Source: Thioalkalivibrio sp. ALJ21
GTDB lineage: Bacteria > Pseudomonadota > Gammaproteobacteria > Ectothiorhodospirales > Ectothiorhodospiraceae
Direction: 5' to 3'
NCBI RefSeq assembly: GCF_000378605.1
Contig: NZ_KB905158.1
Span: 1-64,000, forward strand
Length of the DNA stretch: 64,000 bases
Below are positions 18,516 through 26,329 of the stretch, one piece after another. The notes beneath the pieces are model-generated. The model did no database searches, was not told the DNA's origin, and saw only the letters and a program-made list of their open reading frames with translations. Numbering within the stretch: position 1 is the first letter of the stretch; every line of letters starts with the position of its first letter. Both the position numbers and the translations under genes were made by a program.

Positions 18516-19499
18516 ATGCACCCAAGCAACTGGCGAAACATTTCCAAGATGCCAAAGATGGGGGTCGAGTCCTTGGCCCTCGATCTTCGCATCCTTCTTG
18601 TCTGGCTCCCGCTCATTGTCACGCCTGCACTGACGACCATCAGCGCAATCGCGACCGTGATTCTTCTGATCGCTCAATTCAAAAAGGTGAATGTGAAAAT
18701 GCTATTCCGACTGGCACGGCGCAAAATCTACGGAACCCGCCGAGGCGCCCATGTACTCTGGCGAGAGGGCTCTATCCTTTCGGTCGCACTCGCTTCGGTG
18801 GTGGTAGCCGGCTCAATGTCGGCCCCGGCCACCCCCGCCAATGCGTCCTTCTTGATTGTGGATCCGGCGCCGGGCCCAGGCGCTGAGGCGCGCCAATACC
18901 CGTACCCGCTTGACCCAGTTGTGCAGGGCTTCGCCCAAGAGGCCGAGATCAAGAAGACGGTGACCGAGCTTCTGCCCGGCGGATGGGCTGCCGAGTTTCA
19001 GCCCGCCTCTCTGGCCAACGAGAAAGTCCGCTGGTGGAGCGACCAGCGTTCCATCGGTCACATCATTGACCACCTGGGCGACCAGATTGGGGCCGCCGTT
19101 ACATTCGAGCTGGACTCCGGTCTCGTCCGCTTTGTAGACCAGCAGCGTGCTTTCGGAGAGAACGGCGCGGCCCAGCCGCTCAGCTGTGAGCGCTATGCTT
19201 CTCAGCGCCAGGCTGGCAACCAGGGCGCCGCTGAAAGTGAAGGCGCGGCCGCCGCCCCTCGGGAAGCAGCCTGGGGGCACCCGAGTGACGCAAAGGACGG
19301 CGCGGAAAGCGCGTCCTCAGGAGGGCAGGCGGGAGGCCGATCATCGTCAGCGAATGGCGAGCGCGCCCAGTCCGAGATCGAAGGTCCCGCATGGGGAACC
19401 AAAGATCAGCCTGGCGCTCACTTCATGCGAACCGACATCCTGAGCGATGGCACCGAGCTGGTTGTCCGCTCGTGCGAGTACCGCCTGAAGGAGGACTAA
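18516..19499 (+). CDS. IcmT/TraK-like protein fused to an exported TcpQ-like domain
   Basis: 327 residues from ATG 18516, one base after the dotB stop. Residues 1-85 match IcmT/TraK: NWRNISKMPKM, then two membrane helices and the basic segment LFRLARRKIYGTRR. IcmT proteins normally end here. Here the frame continues through another hydrophobic stretch ending APATPANASF, like an internal signal peptide (about 88-112), into a domain TVTELLPGGWAAEFQPASLANEKVRWWSDQRSIGHIIDHLGDQIGAAVTF that resembles the TcpQ/PilL C-terminal domain. The last 110 residues are Gly/Ala/Ser/Glu-rich. It may be a natural fusion that puts a periplasmic module on IcmT. IcmT part confident, TcpQ part moderate. Confidence 0.7.
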   Translation: MHPSNWRNISKMPKMGVESLALDLRILLVWLPLIVTPALTTISAIATVILLIAQFKKVNVKMLFRLARRKIYGTRRGAHVLWREGSILSVALASVVVAGSMSAPATPANASFLIVDPAPGPGAEARQYPYPLDPVVQGFAQEAEIKKTVTELLPGGWAAEFQPASLANEKVRWWSDQRSIGHIIDHLGDQIGAAVTFELDSGLVRFVDQQRAFGENGAAQPLSCERYASQRQAGNQGAAESEGAAAAPREAAWGHPSDAKDGAESASSGGQAGGRSSSANGERAQSEIEGPAWGTKDQPGAHFMRTDILSDGTELVVRSCEYRLKED

Positions 19500-19533
19500 C
19501 CCCAGACGGCTGAAAGGCCAAGTAGTGGGCTAG

Positions 19534-19582
19534 CCGCCCTCACGTCACCCTGGATCAAGGTGCGTGAGGGCGGTTTCTTTTT
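19534..19582 (+). terminator. Rho-independent terminator of the dotDCB-icmT operon
   Basis: An 11-bp perfect stem (CCGCCCTCACG with CGTGAGGGCGG) followed by TTTCTTTTT. Confidence 0.9.
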
Positions 19583-19638
19583 GCGTCCACCCCATCTCGG
19601 ATACGGATGGATAGACAGACCTTTCCGGGCATAGCGAT

Positions 19639-19661
19639 GAGGCCCCGCAATGCGGGGCCTC
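19639..19661. terminator. Strong hairpin, possible end of the minus-strand operon
   Basis: GAGGCCCCGC and GCGGGGCCTC form a 10-bp stem with a 3-base loop, 36 bp past the stop of the FimX-like gene. No T-run follows on the minus strand, so termination is not certain. Confidence 0.45.
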
Positions 19662-19696
19662 ACGAGGCACTTCAGGATTCGATACGGCCCGCTTCT

Positions 19697-21766
19697 CTAC
19701 GCGAACTCAAAGTCCAAAGAAGGCTCCGCACCCCTGAAGAAGCGACCTTGAACGAGCCCCAGGTTCAACCGATACAGATCAGCCAGGACGTCAGCGTTCT
19801 CTACGCATGGGACGATGAGTTTCTTGCCATGCTCCTGGGCGGTCTTGGAAATCTCTTCCATCTCGACCTGGCCTCCTTCTCCGCCACTTGCGAGGCCCTC
19901 AGTGAAGGATGCGTCCAGCTTGAGGTGATCAGCCTCGACATGCTGCAGGAGTCGCAGCGGATCCAGGCCGCCCCCGAACTCGCTGATACACATACCGACC
20001 TCCATTTCCCGAAGGCCGCTAGCCACTTCTCGAGCGTGTGCAAGATTGGCGGCCACTGCCGCCTCCTTGAATTCAACTGCGACGTTTTCCGGGGGCACGG
20101 TCGTCTCACCCAGGTCTTCTTTAAGCCACCCAAGGACGGCTTGATCCACCAGTGACCCAGCGCTCAATTTAAGGAAGAACAACGTGCTCGGGTTCCCCTT
20201 CATCTGATCAGCAAGGGCCTTCAGGGACGCCTTTAGGGTCCACCGATCAAGCGACGCCGCGAGACCTGTCCGCTCAGCGCTGGGGACGAAGGCGCTCGAA
20301 TCGTGGATCTCGCCGTCTGCATCCTTGAGGCGAACGGACACAGAGTACCGCGGACGATCAGTCCCATGGATGTTCACGATCGGCTCGTACATCAATTCGA
20401 GCCCGCCCTGGTCAATGGCCTCCTTGATGCGGGAGGCCCACTGCTGATCCGACTGAACCTGAGTGATTTCACCTTCTTCCGGGCGGAAGAAGCACACCTT
20501 GGGCCCTTCACTGGCCACCGAGTCTTGCAGGGCCTTATCCGACAGCGACAGAAGGCACTCCGCGTCCGACGAGGCCTCATCCGCAATCACCGCACCGGCC
20601 GAAAGCGTACATTCCACGGAGCTGCCATCAAAATCAAAGATGCGTCCCGAAACAGCGCCCATCAGTGCGAGTACCCGTTCCTCGACTTCGCCCCTTCGCG
20701 TGTCGGGGATCAGCAATCCGAAGTGCTCACCCTCCATGCGGGCGGTGACGGACGGGTCGCCAAAATGCTCATCGATCATATTTCCAATCTCGGCAAGCAA
20801 CAGGTCACTGGTCGACAGCCCAATGTTGGCGCGGATCTCAGTGAATCCATCAACCGCTAAGGTGACCAAAGCGAAGGGCTTTTCTGATGCCGCCGATTTT
20901 TGGTGGGCGGCCTCAACCATCTCCGCAAAGAAGTGCCGGTTGTACATCCCCGTAACCTGGTCGCGCTGTGAGAAGAAATCGGCCTTTCCTGCAAGCGCAG
21001 GATCTTCTTCCCCGGCGCCCAAAAGCACCTGGATGCAGTCTTCTCCGTCGACATTCGCAGCGGACAATCGAACGTCAGTTTCGAACTCCTCGCCGTCATA
21101 CGACTGGAGCCGCATGACCTGGCTGACCGATCCCGAATTCCCGCTGACCTGGAACTTGCGCATGAAAGCCTTCAGATCATCGCGAGCACCCGGCGCCACC
21201 AAGTCCATCAATGGCAAGCCCTCGACGTCATCCGGGTCCTCAATCCCAAAGCGCTCCCGCCAGGACTCGTTAGCGTAGAGATGCATTCCTTCGTGGACAT
21301 AGGCAATGGCGTCGCGAGAATTATCGAGGAGTTGTGCGCAGCGCTTCTCGGCCTCCTGAAGCTGAGTCTCCGCCCGAACCTGCTTCTGCCTCACCAGGAA
21401 ATGCTCGCGCGCACGCACCACCAGGATTCTCGCGAGATCATTCGAATCGTGCCCAATGGCCGCATAGGCGCCCATTTCGTAATCGGCAACGCGCTCCTCT
21501 TCCGGGCGATCGGTCATCACCAAGAGCGGAGTGCTTCGGCCCGCATCAAGCAATTGGGCGTCCACCTGCGCAGGCGTCAGATCTGAACCGCGCTCGATCA
21601 GCACGACGACGTCGGAACGGTGGCTCTCCAAAGCTTCGGCAAGATCCTCCGCAGTGGCCACTTGGTCCGGCCGAACCGCGTGCCCGTTACTCCGGATGCC
21701 ACTAATGACCTCTTCCGCTTTGTTCGGGTTGCTGGTCACAAAAAGAATGCGGATTGGTTCGTTCAT
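19697..21766 (-). CDS. FimX-like degenerate GGDEF-EAL c-di-GMP effector
   Basis: 689 residues, almost the length of Pseudomonas FimX (691). Layout: REC-like 1-120 without a clear phospho-acceptor, PAS about 145-250, GGDEF about 265-425 with EGEHF (345-349) in place of GGDEF, EAL about 440-685 with SVS (475-477) in place of EAL and EFKE where EiTE is usual. Both enzyme sites are therefore dead, as in FimX, which binds c-di-GMP through its EAL domain and drives type IV pilus assembly. The c-di-GMP could come from the cyclase at 4924-6441 and the targets could be the pilins at 1-4.1 kb or the secretion ATPase. It ends the minus-strand ParM/ParR-like operon. Confidence 0.8.
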   Translation of the reverse strand: MNEPIRILFVTSNPNKAEEVISGIRSNGHAVRPDQVATAEDLAEALESHRSDVVVLIERGSDLTPAQVDAQLLDAGRSTPLLVMTDRPEEERVADYEMGAYAAIGHDSNDLARILVVRAREHFLVRQKQVRAETQLQEAEKRCAQLLDNSRDAIAYVHEGMHLYANESWRERFGIEDPDDVEGLPLMDLVAPGARDDLKAFMRKFQVSGNSGSVSQVMRLQSYDGEEFETDVRLSAANVDGEDCIQVLLGAGEEDPALAGKADFFSQRDQVTGMYNRHFFAEMVEAAHQKSAASEKPFALVTLAVDGFTEIRANIGLSTSDLLLAEIGNMIDEHFGDPSVTARMEGEHFGLLIPDTRRGEVEERVLALMGAVSGRIFDFDGSSVECTLSAGAVIADEASSDAECLLSLSDKALQDSVASEGPKVCFFRPEEGEITQVQSDQQWASRIKEAIDQGGLELMYEPIVNIHGTDRPRYSVSVRLKDADGEIHDSSAFVPSAERTGLAASLDRWTLKASLKALADQMKGNPSTLFFLKLSAGSLVDQAVLGWLKEDLGETTVPPENVAVEFKEAAVAANLAHAREVASGLREMEVGMCISEFGGGLDPLRLLQHVEADHLKLDASFTEGLASGGEGGQVEMEEISKTAQEHGKKLIVPCVENADVLADLYRLNLGLVQGRFFRGAEPSLDFEFA

Positions 21767-21880
21767 GATCTGAGTGCACCGTCTGCGTAGTTAACCGTCA
21801 TGTAGGCCTCAAGCTTTTCTTGCCGGTGGCCATGTTCCCTTCTCGGGATGCTCCCCATCGTTGTCAGCGGGGTGGTGAAG

Positions 21881-22438
21881 CTAACCCAGGACACTGCCTA
21901 GGCTCGCAAGGGATCCTCGGCCTTCGGAGTCGCCACTCGTGGGGGCGTCCTGTTTCATTTCCCCGTCGGCCGCGTCCCGATCATCAGGGCGGCTGCCCTC
22001 CGATCGCTCGGCAAGTGGCCGCGGGGCTGGGACGTGCTCTGGTGATGGTTCGGGCGGGTCGTTCTGGTCTGGTGGCGACTCAACAGGTCCTTGTCGAGGG
22101 GGTGGCACTGCGTCATCAACTTCCGGCCAGGTCGTCGCGGGTGCGGGGCGAGGCCGAGACTCCGGGGCCTCCTTGCGCCCAGGCTGCTTATCAGCTCGCC
22201 CAATGCGGATCTCTGGCGCTTGCTCTTGAATGACCACTTGGACCGGTTGCCCACCCGAAAGAGATTCCCGGCACCGGAGATCAGCCTCCATCTGGTTGAT
22301 CATGGCCCTCCGGACCCACTGGTTTCGCACATGGCCGCCCATGCCCGACAGGTACAGCTCGAGATTCTTCTCCCCCGGGTCCCGGTCAGGATGGATCCGG
22401 ATCCTCAGCCTGAACTCTTTTGAATCGCTTACCGCCAC
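21881..22438 (-). CDS. ParR/StbB-like partition adaptor (putative)
   Basis: 185 residues. The first 60 (EFRLRIRIHPDRDPGEKNLELYLSGMGGHVRNQWVRRAMINQM) look like the ribbon-helix-helix DNA-binding domain of small ParR/StbB proteins. The remainder is disordered, rich in Pro, Glu and Asp, and could contact the ParM filament. The gene starts 114 bp after the ParM gene, in the ParM-ParR order of type II partition systems. Sequence support is limited to the N-terminal pattern, so the call relies partly on position. Confidence 0.55.
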   Translation of the reverse strand: MAVSDSKEFRLRIRIHPDRDPGEKNLELYLSGMGGHVRNQWVRRAMINQMEADLRCRESLSGGQPVQVVIQEQAPEIRIGRADKQPGRKEAPESRPRPAPATTWPEVDDAVPPPRQGPVESPPDQNDPPEPSPEHVPAPRPLAERSEGSRPDDRDAADGEMKQDAPTSGDSEGRGSLASLGSVLG

Positions 22439-22552
22439 GGAACACTCCTACCTTCGATCCCTAACTTGAAGGGGGCCGAAACGCATCAGCGATCCGACCC
22501 CGTTCCTCGAGAACCCAGCCAGTCAATTGCGCCCATCAGGGGCGAGTGGCGG

Positions 22553-23572
22553 TTACTTGGCTACGAACCTCATGTACTTCGCCATCCCACGGGCGTTCGC
22601 GAAGACGGGCTCATCCGCAACCGTTTGGTGGGGGAACCAGTCCTCAAGCATCTCCCTGAGACCCATCGACCCACCACCGATAAAGATGATGTTGTCCAGG
22701 GTGGCCGCCTGCCCAAGGAGTCGCATGGACTCATTGCTGATGCGACGCACCACCGCAGCCTTGGCTTCGTGAACCATCTGCGAGACGTCGATCTGCTTAC
22801 CAAGCAGCTTGATCGAGCCCGTATCGACCGCCTTATCGATCACTGCATCGGAAAGCTCGGAAACGTCGTACTTGTTCATGATTTCGCCGCGGACGTGCTT
22901 GTGAACGTCCAACATTCCTACATTCACGGACCCACTGCGCGCCATGTCGACCACCTGCGATTCGATCACCGCAAAGTCCGTGGTGCGGCCGCCGATATCA
23001 ATAATCGCAACGCTTTCGCTTCGGCGTTCATCCGATGCGACCATTCGGCCATCGCTGTCGAACTGGATGATGTAGTCAAACCACGCAGCCAGGCCTTCCG
23101 GTAGGACATCGTGCCGAACGATGGTGGCCATTCCCCTGTCAGCCTTATTCGGCGCCTTCACCAGCGAAGCTGGCGCCATGATGTTCTGCGTCTTTTTGTC
23201 GATCAGGGACTCATTCTTCTCGGTCACCGCGCCCGGGCGGTAATAGAGGCGAATTGGGAGGCCAGTGGCGATCTCCACGTCATGCCCGCCATAACCTGCA
23301 GACATCAGAGCGTGGTGAACGATGACCCGATTGAGAGGGGAGGTTGGGTAGCCATCGAAGGCGATGTTGTCGCCGTTCACTGCGCCGGCTGAATAATGGA
23401 CGCCATCAACCTCGATCTCCGAGATGTCCGTTACGCGACCATTCAGAGCGAGCTGCTCTGAGCGCCCGACACGGGCTCGGCTTTGGACAATGCGTGGCGA
23501 CTTCCCAACTTGAACGATCTTCGTGTTGAAGAAGCCATCATCGACGCCCAGGATCACTTTTTCACTGGCCAC
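22553..23572 (-). CDS. parM: ParM/StbA-family actin-like partition ATPase
   Basis: 339 residues. Actin-fold nucleotide motifs: VILGVDDGFFNTKIV (phosphate 1, residues 6-20), VAIIDIGGRTTDFAVI (phosphate 2) and NIIFIGGGSMGL (adenosine). Length and motif spacing fit ParM of plasmid R1 and its StbA relatives. It should polymerise and push plasmid copies apart, connected to DNA through the ParR-like product downstream. The short region upstream (23573-23637) has a dyad that might be an operator or part of a centromere. Confidence 0.87.
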   Translation of the reverse strand: MASEKVILGVDDGFFNTKIVQVGKSPRIVQSRARVGRSEQLALNGRVTDISEIEVDGVHYSAGAVNGDNIAFDGYPTSPLNRVIVHHALMSAGYGGHDVEIATGLPIRLYYRPGAVTEKNESLIDKKTQNIMAPASLVKAPNKADRGMATIVRHDVLPEGLAAWFDYIIQFDSDGRMVASDERRSESVAIIDIGGRTTDFAVIESQVVDMARSGSVNVGMLDVHKHVRGEIMNKYDVSELSDAVIDKAVDTGSIKLLGKQIDVSQMVHEAKAAVVRRISNESMRLLGQAATLDNIIFIGGGSMGLREMLEDWFPHQTVADEPVFANARGMAKYMRFVAK

Positions 23573-23617
23573 TCTTATCTCCCAATGTCACTGTTTGTAT
23601 CGGTTCTAGTATGCATA

Positions 23618-23637
23618 GAATGTATCACTTTACATTC
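23618..23637. promoter_or_regulatory. Dyad GAATGTA-6 bp-TACATTC upstream of parM
   Basis: Perfect 7-bp arms, lying 45-65 bp before the ParM ATG and overlapping the last codons of the transglycosylase gene. The spacer reads AAGTGA on the minus strand, a word also met upstream of the initiator gene. Candidate operator. Confidence 0.45.
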
Positions 23638-24215
23638 AATTCAACAAGTCTTTGCCAGTGATCATGCACTCGACCGATATACCTTTCGTGATGCTCGGGG
23701 GTACGCGAATGGTAGTTACCAACACCTTCCCAGAAGGTCTCGGCCCTGCTCAGCTCGTTTGCCAAGATCCAGGCGCCGATATGAAGGTTCATGCACCCAT
23801 TGTCGCGAATATCGACCACCCCCAGATCCACCCCAATTCTGTTCTTCATCTCCTGGATCCAGATCGTATTGATCTGCATCGGCCCAAGATCCCGGGTGCC
23901 GTTGGTGTTCTCGACCTCCAACCCAGTTCTACCGCCCTCTGTAGCCAAGATCGACAGCAGAAGCTCGGGCGCAATGCGATACCTGCGAGAAACAGACTCC
24001 ATGCAATCCTTGTATCCCGACAAGTAGGGGAATTCCCGATCTACGATTCGATGCATCCATAGGATCTGTCGATCGGTGGGCTCTTTTCCGTATAGGGCAG
24101 AAGTGGAGCCCAGGGGGCTCGCCGAAGCGGGGGCGGTATAGAGCGCAAGAAATATCACATAGGCAACACAAACCAGCGAGAAGTAGAACGCTTTTCCTGT
24201 TGATAGCGAATGCAT
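23625..24215 (-). CDS. Lytic transglycosylase (SLT domain), VirB1-like
   Basis: 196 residues. An N-terminal hydrophobic signal (about 9-32, ending ASAS) directs it to the periplasm. The SLT domain starts near residue 70: CMESVSRRYRIAPELLLSILATEGG with catalytic Glu93, then GPMQINTIWI and GCMNLHIGAWILANEL ... WEGVGNYHSRTPEHHERYIGRV, the conserved SLT/IagB order. It would open peptidoglycan for a transfer channel, as VirB1 and the IncI/PilT-type enzymes do. It sits between a DNA-binding-type gene and parM on the same strand. Confidence 0.88.
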   Translation of the reverse strand: MHSLSTGKAFYFSLVCVAYVIFLALYTAPASASPLGSTSALYGKEPTDRQILWMHRIVDREFPYLSGYKDCMESVSRRYRIAPELLLSILATEGGRTGLEVENTNGTRDLGPMQINTIWIQEMKNRIGVDLGVVDIRDNGCMNLHIGAWILANELSRAETFWEGVGNYHSRTPEHHERYIGRVHDHWQRLVELNVK

Positions 24216-24247
24216 GACGGATTCTATTGAGATAATAAGGGATTAAC

Positions 24248-24274
24248 GGGAACTCCCCCGCCAAAACTGACGGG
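24248..24274. terminator. Hairpin CTCCCCCG / CGGGGGAG
   Basis: Perfect 8-bp stem with a 10-base loop between the duplicated regulator and the transglycosylase. No T-run, so it may slow or protect the transcript rather than end it. Confidence 0.4.
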
Positions 24275-24309
24275 GGAGGGGGCCACAGCGGATCGCACGG
24301 GATCGGGTT

Positions 24310-25365
24310 TTACGCGGCGTCTTTTTCCGGATTCGACGACTTCTTCTTATTCCAGGTGCGAGTCTTCCAGATGTCATCGATCCCTCGGACGCGGGCCTCG
24401 AGGTTGACCATGTCGACCCATTCCTCGAAGCGGCCGGCTTCGGCCTCCCGCCTCAGATGGACCGCTAGACGGGCAACGGCAGGACTATACGCTGACTGCT
24501 CATTCTTCCAGCGCCGACCGGACACCATTTGCTTACCTAGGGCAATCCCAATTTCGTAAACCCCAAGGCCGGTCATCTCCATCAGCTCATCCACAGTCGG
24601 CGGCTCTTCAATCGGCCAGCGCTCTGGATTGTCCTTCAGGTATCGGAAGAGGATAGCGATCGGGGGCGATACCGCCTCCCGGGGTTGCTTGTTCACAGCC
24701 TTCCCCCAGATCGGCATCGTTACACCAAGCGCCTGCCGGACTTCCTCAACGGTCAGATTGAGATCCGTGAGGATCGCACCCAAGTGAAAGCCAAGAACGG
24801 GCGTCTTGTTCAGGTTCATCGAGGCGCCGCTGGCCGTATCTACCTGGACGGGATTGTCAGTCGACCACGTATCCCGCTCCATGATATCCCCAAGCCCTCG
24901 AAGCTCGGCCTCTTGTTGCACCAAGGAGAGCCAGTAGCTCAAGCGCCCACGGTTGGCCTCATGCATGATGTGGTGCGCAAGGCGCGCCACCGGCTGGGAC
25001 GGCTTCGTTGTTCCATTGAGCCAGCGAACGGCCGCGGTGCTGTGGCACCCCAGTGCGAGACTGAGCTCCTGGTTACTCAAGCCTGTGACTTTCTGGACCT
25101 CGCGCATATCCGGCGCATCCAGGACAGGGCAGTGCTCGGGATGCTTATCCAGGTAGCGGAGGAGGAGGGCGATCGTCACGTTCCGCACCGGGCAGAGCCC
25201 TTCGGCGCCCTTAACCTTGGCGGTCCAGTGCTGGATAGCCAGCCCCAGAGCGAACCGCATCTCCCCAACCGTCAGCTCCAGCTTCAGCCGCATGCGGTCA
25301 GCATCCCGACCAATCACGGGCCGATTCGAAGGAATTATAAGTCTTTGTTTTTGTTCTATGCTCAT
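24310..25365 (-). CDS. Internally duplicated helix-turn-helix-type protein
   Basis: 351 residues from ATG 25365 (GGGAGGG upstream); a longer reading up to 25536 lacks a ribosome site. The two halves are homologous: LKLELTVGEMRFALGLAIQHW ... ALLLRYLDKHPEHCPVLDAPDMREVQKVTGLSNQELSLALGCHSTAAVRWLNG and LTDLNLTVEEVRQALGVTMPIW ... AILFRYLKDNPERWPIEEPPTVDELMEMTGLGVYEIGIALGKQMVSGRRWKN. Each half has two segments that read like Cro-type HTH motifs (AxxLGxxxxxxxRW), giving four in all. A transcription regulator or DNA-architecture protein for the neighbouring transfer and partition genes is plausible. Family not recognised. Confidence 0.65.
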   Translation of the reverse strand: MSIEQKQRLIIPSNRPVIGRDADRMRLKLELTVGEMRFALGLAIQHWTAKVKGAEGLCPVRNVTIALLLRYLDKHPEHCPVLDAPDMREVQKVTGLSNQELSLALGCHSTAAVRWLNGTTKPSQPVARLAHHIMHEANRGRLSYWLSLVQQEAELRGLGDIMERDTWSTDNPVQVDTASGASMNLNKTPVLGFHLGAILTDLNLTVEEVRQALGVTMPIWGKAVNKQPREAVSPPIAILFRYLKDNPERWPIEEPPTVDELMEMTGLGVYEIGIALGKQMVSGRRWKNEQSAYSPAVARLAVHLRREAEAGRFEEWVDMVNLEARVRGIDDIWKTRTWNKKKSSNPEKDAA

Positions 25366-25542
25366 CTGCCCTCCCGTGAGGATTTCCAAAGCCAGGCAAA
25401 AACCGCCCAAGCCTGGATTACTGGTCGCGTCACAGAGATGCGCGGGGGGGGGCTTGCCCCGAAGTGCGAAAGCATGGTGAACCAAGCGCCCAATCGGCCT
25501 ATGATACGAGCCATGCGCCACAGCACCGCGCCGCACCCTGTT

Positions 25543-25569
25543 TTTCGTAAGTGTACACGATTTTCATGC
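25543..25569. promoter_or_regulatory. Divergent control region with small dyads
   Basis: Between the duplicated regulator and the gene at 25615. GTAAGTGTAC and, 16 bp on, ATGCG-TTG-CGCAT are short dyads. The first resembles the AAGTG-centred words at 3586 and 54888. Possible operator of the neighbouring regulator. Confidence 0.35.
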
Positions 25570-25614
25570 GTTGCGCATCATTTGTGGTATTCTCCTTGCG
25601 AGCGATAGAGCGGG

Positions 25615-26304
25615 ATGAGCAACATGGAAGAACTAGCGAAAGAACGGGAGATGGTCCTTCGGGGGGCGCACGTTTCCTTTGGAGACGACGGCATCGAGGA
25701 CCGCAAAGGATTGATTCTCCACTCTATCCCCATGCCCATGAGGATCCAAAGCGAGAGCCTCAACGGATCGGGGCTGCCGGAAGGGGCCATCACGCTTCTG
25801 TACGGCCTAAGGACACCCCTGTCCAGCGTACCCGCGCTTCACGAAAAGACAGAGAAGGAGGACGCTACCGTTCACCCGGTGAAGGTGCGCGTCCAGCTCC
25901 CGTGCCCCGCAGGCATCAACGCCACGATGGAGAACCTTCCGCACATCAAGATGATCCACCTGGATCATGCCCAGAGACCGCTGATCGAGCGGTTCACCGA
26001 GGAATTCCTGAAAGCGGTTCGATCGGAAGGAATCACCCCAAAGAACAAGCTCGGAAAGGAAATCGAGAGCCTGTCGGGGCTATCAATGACGGACATGATC
26101 GACCTGGTGGGCCGATACCCGGAGTTCCTGTCGAAAGTGCTCAGAACCGATGACTTCAAGCATATCCAGCTCGTTATCTATCGGATACGGGAAGAGGGTC
26201 ATTCGGCGATCCGCGCATCGCTATTTTCCGCGGATCCGGTTGTTGAGACCTTCCTGGTAGAGGCCCCAGATTTCCCTGTTTCGATGCCACCCCTGGGCTT
26301 GTAG
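25615..26304 (+). CDS. Unknown protein convergent to dotL
   Basis: 229 residues. No signal or membrane helix. N-terminal half is mixed; the middle shows HPVKVRVQLPCPAGINATMENLPHIKMIHLDHAQRPLIERFTEEFLKAVRSEGITPKNKLGKEIESLSGLSMTDMIDLVGRYPEFLSKVLRTDD, alternating strands and helices. It is transcribed away from the duplicated regulator and toward dotL, from which it is separated by 25 bp. No family recognised; position suggests a transfer-related or regulatory role. Confidence 0.55.
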   Translation: MSNMEELAKEREMVLRGAHVSFGDDGIEDRKGLILHSIPMPMRIQSESLNGSGLPEGAITLLYGLRTPLSSVPALHEKTEKEDATVHPVKVRVQLPCPAGINATMENLPHIKMIHLDHAQRPLIERFTEEFLKAVRSEGITPKNKLGKEIESLSGLSMTDMIDLVGRYPEFLSKVLRTDDFKHIQLVIYRIREEGHSAIRASLFSADPVVETFLVEAPDFPVSMPPLGL

Positions 26305-26329
26305 CACCTCTCAGAGACGGGCGAGGAGG

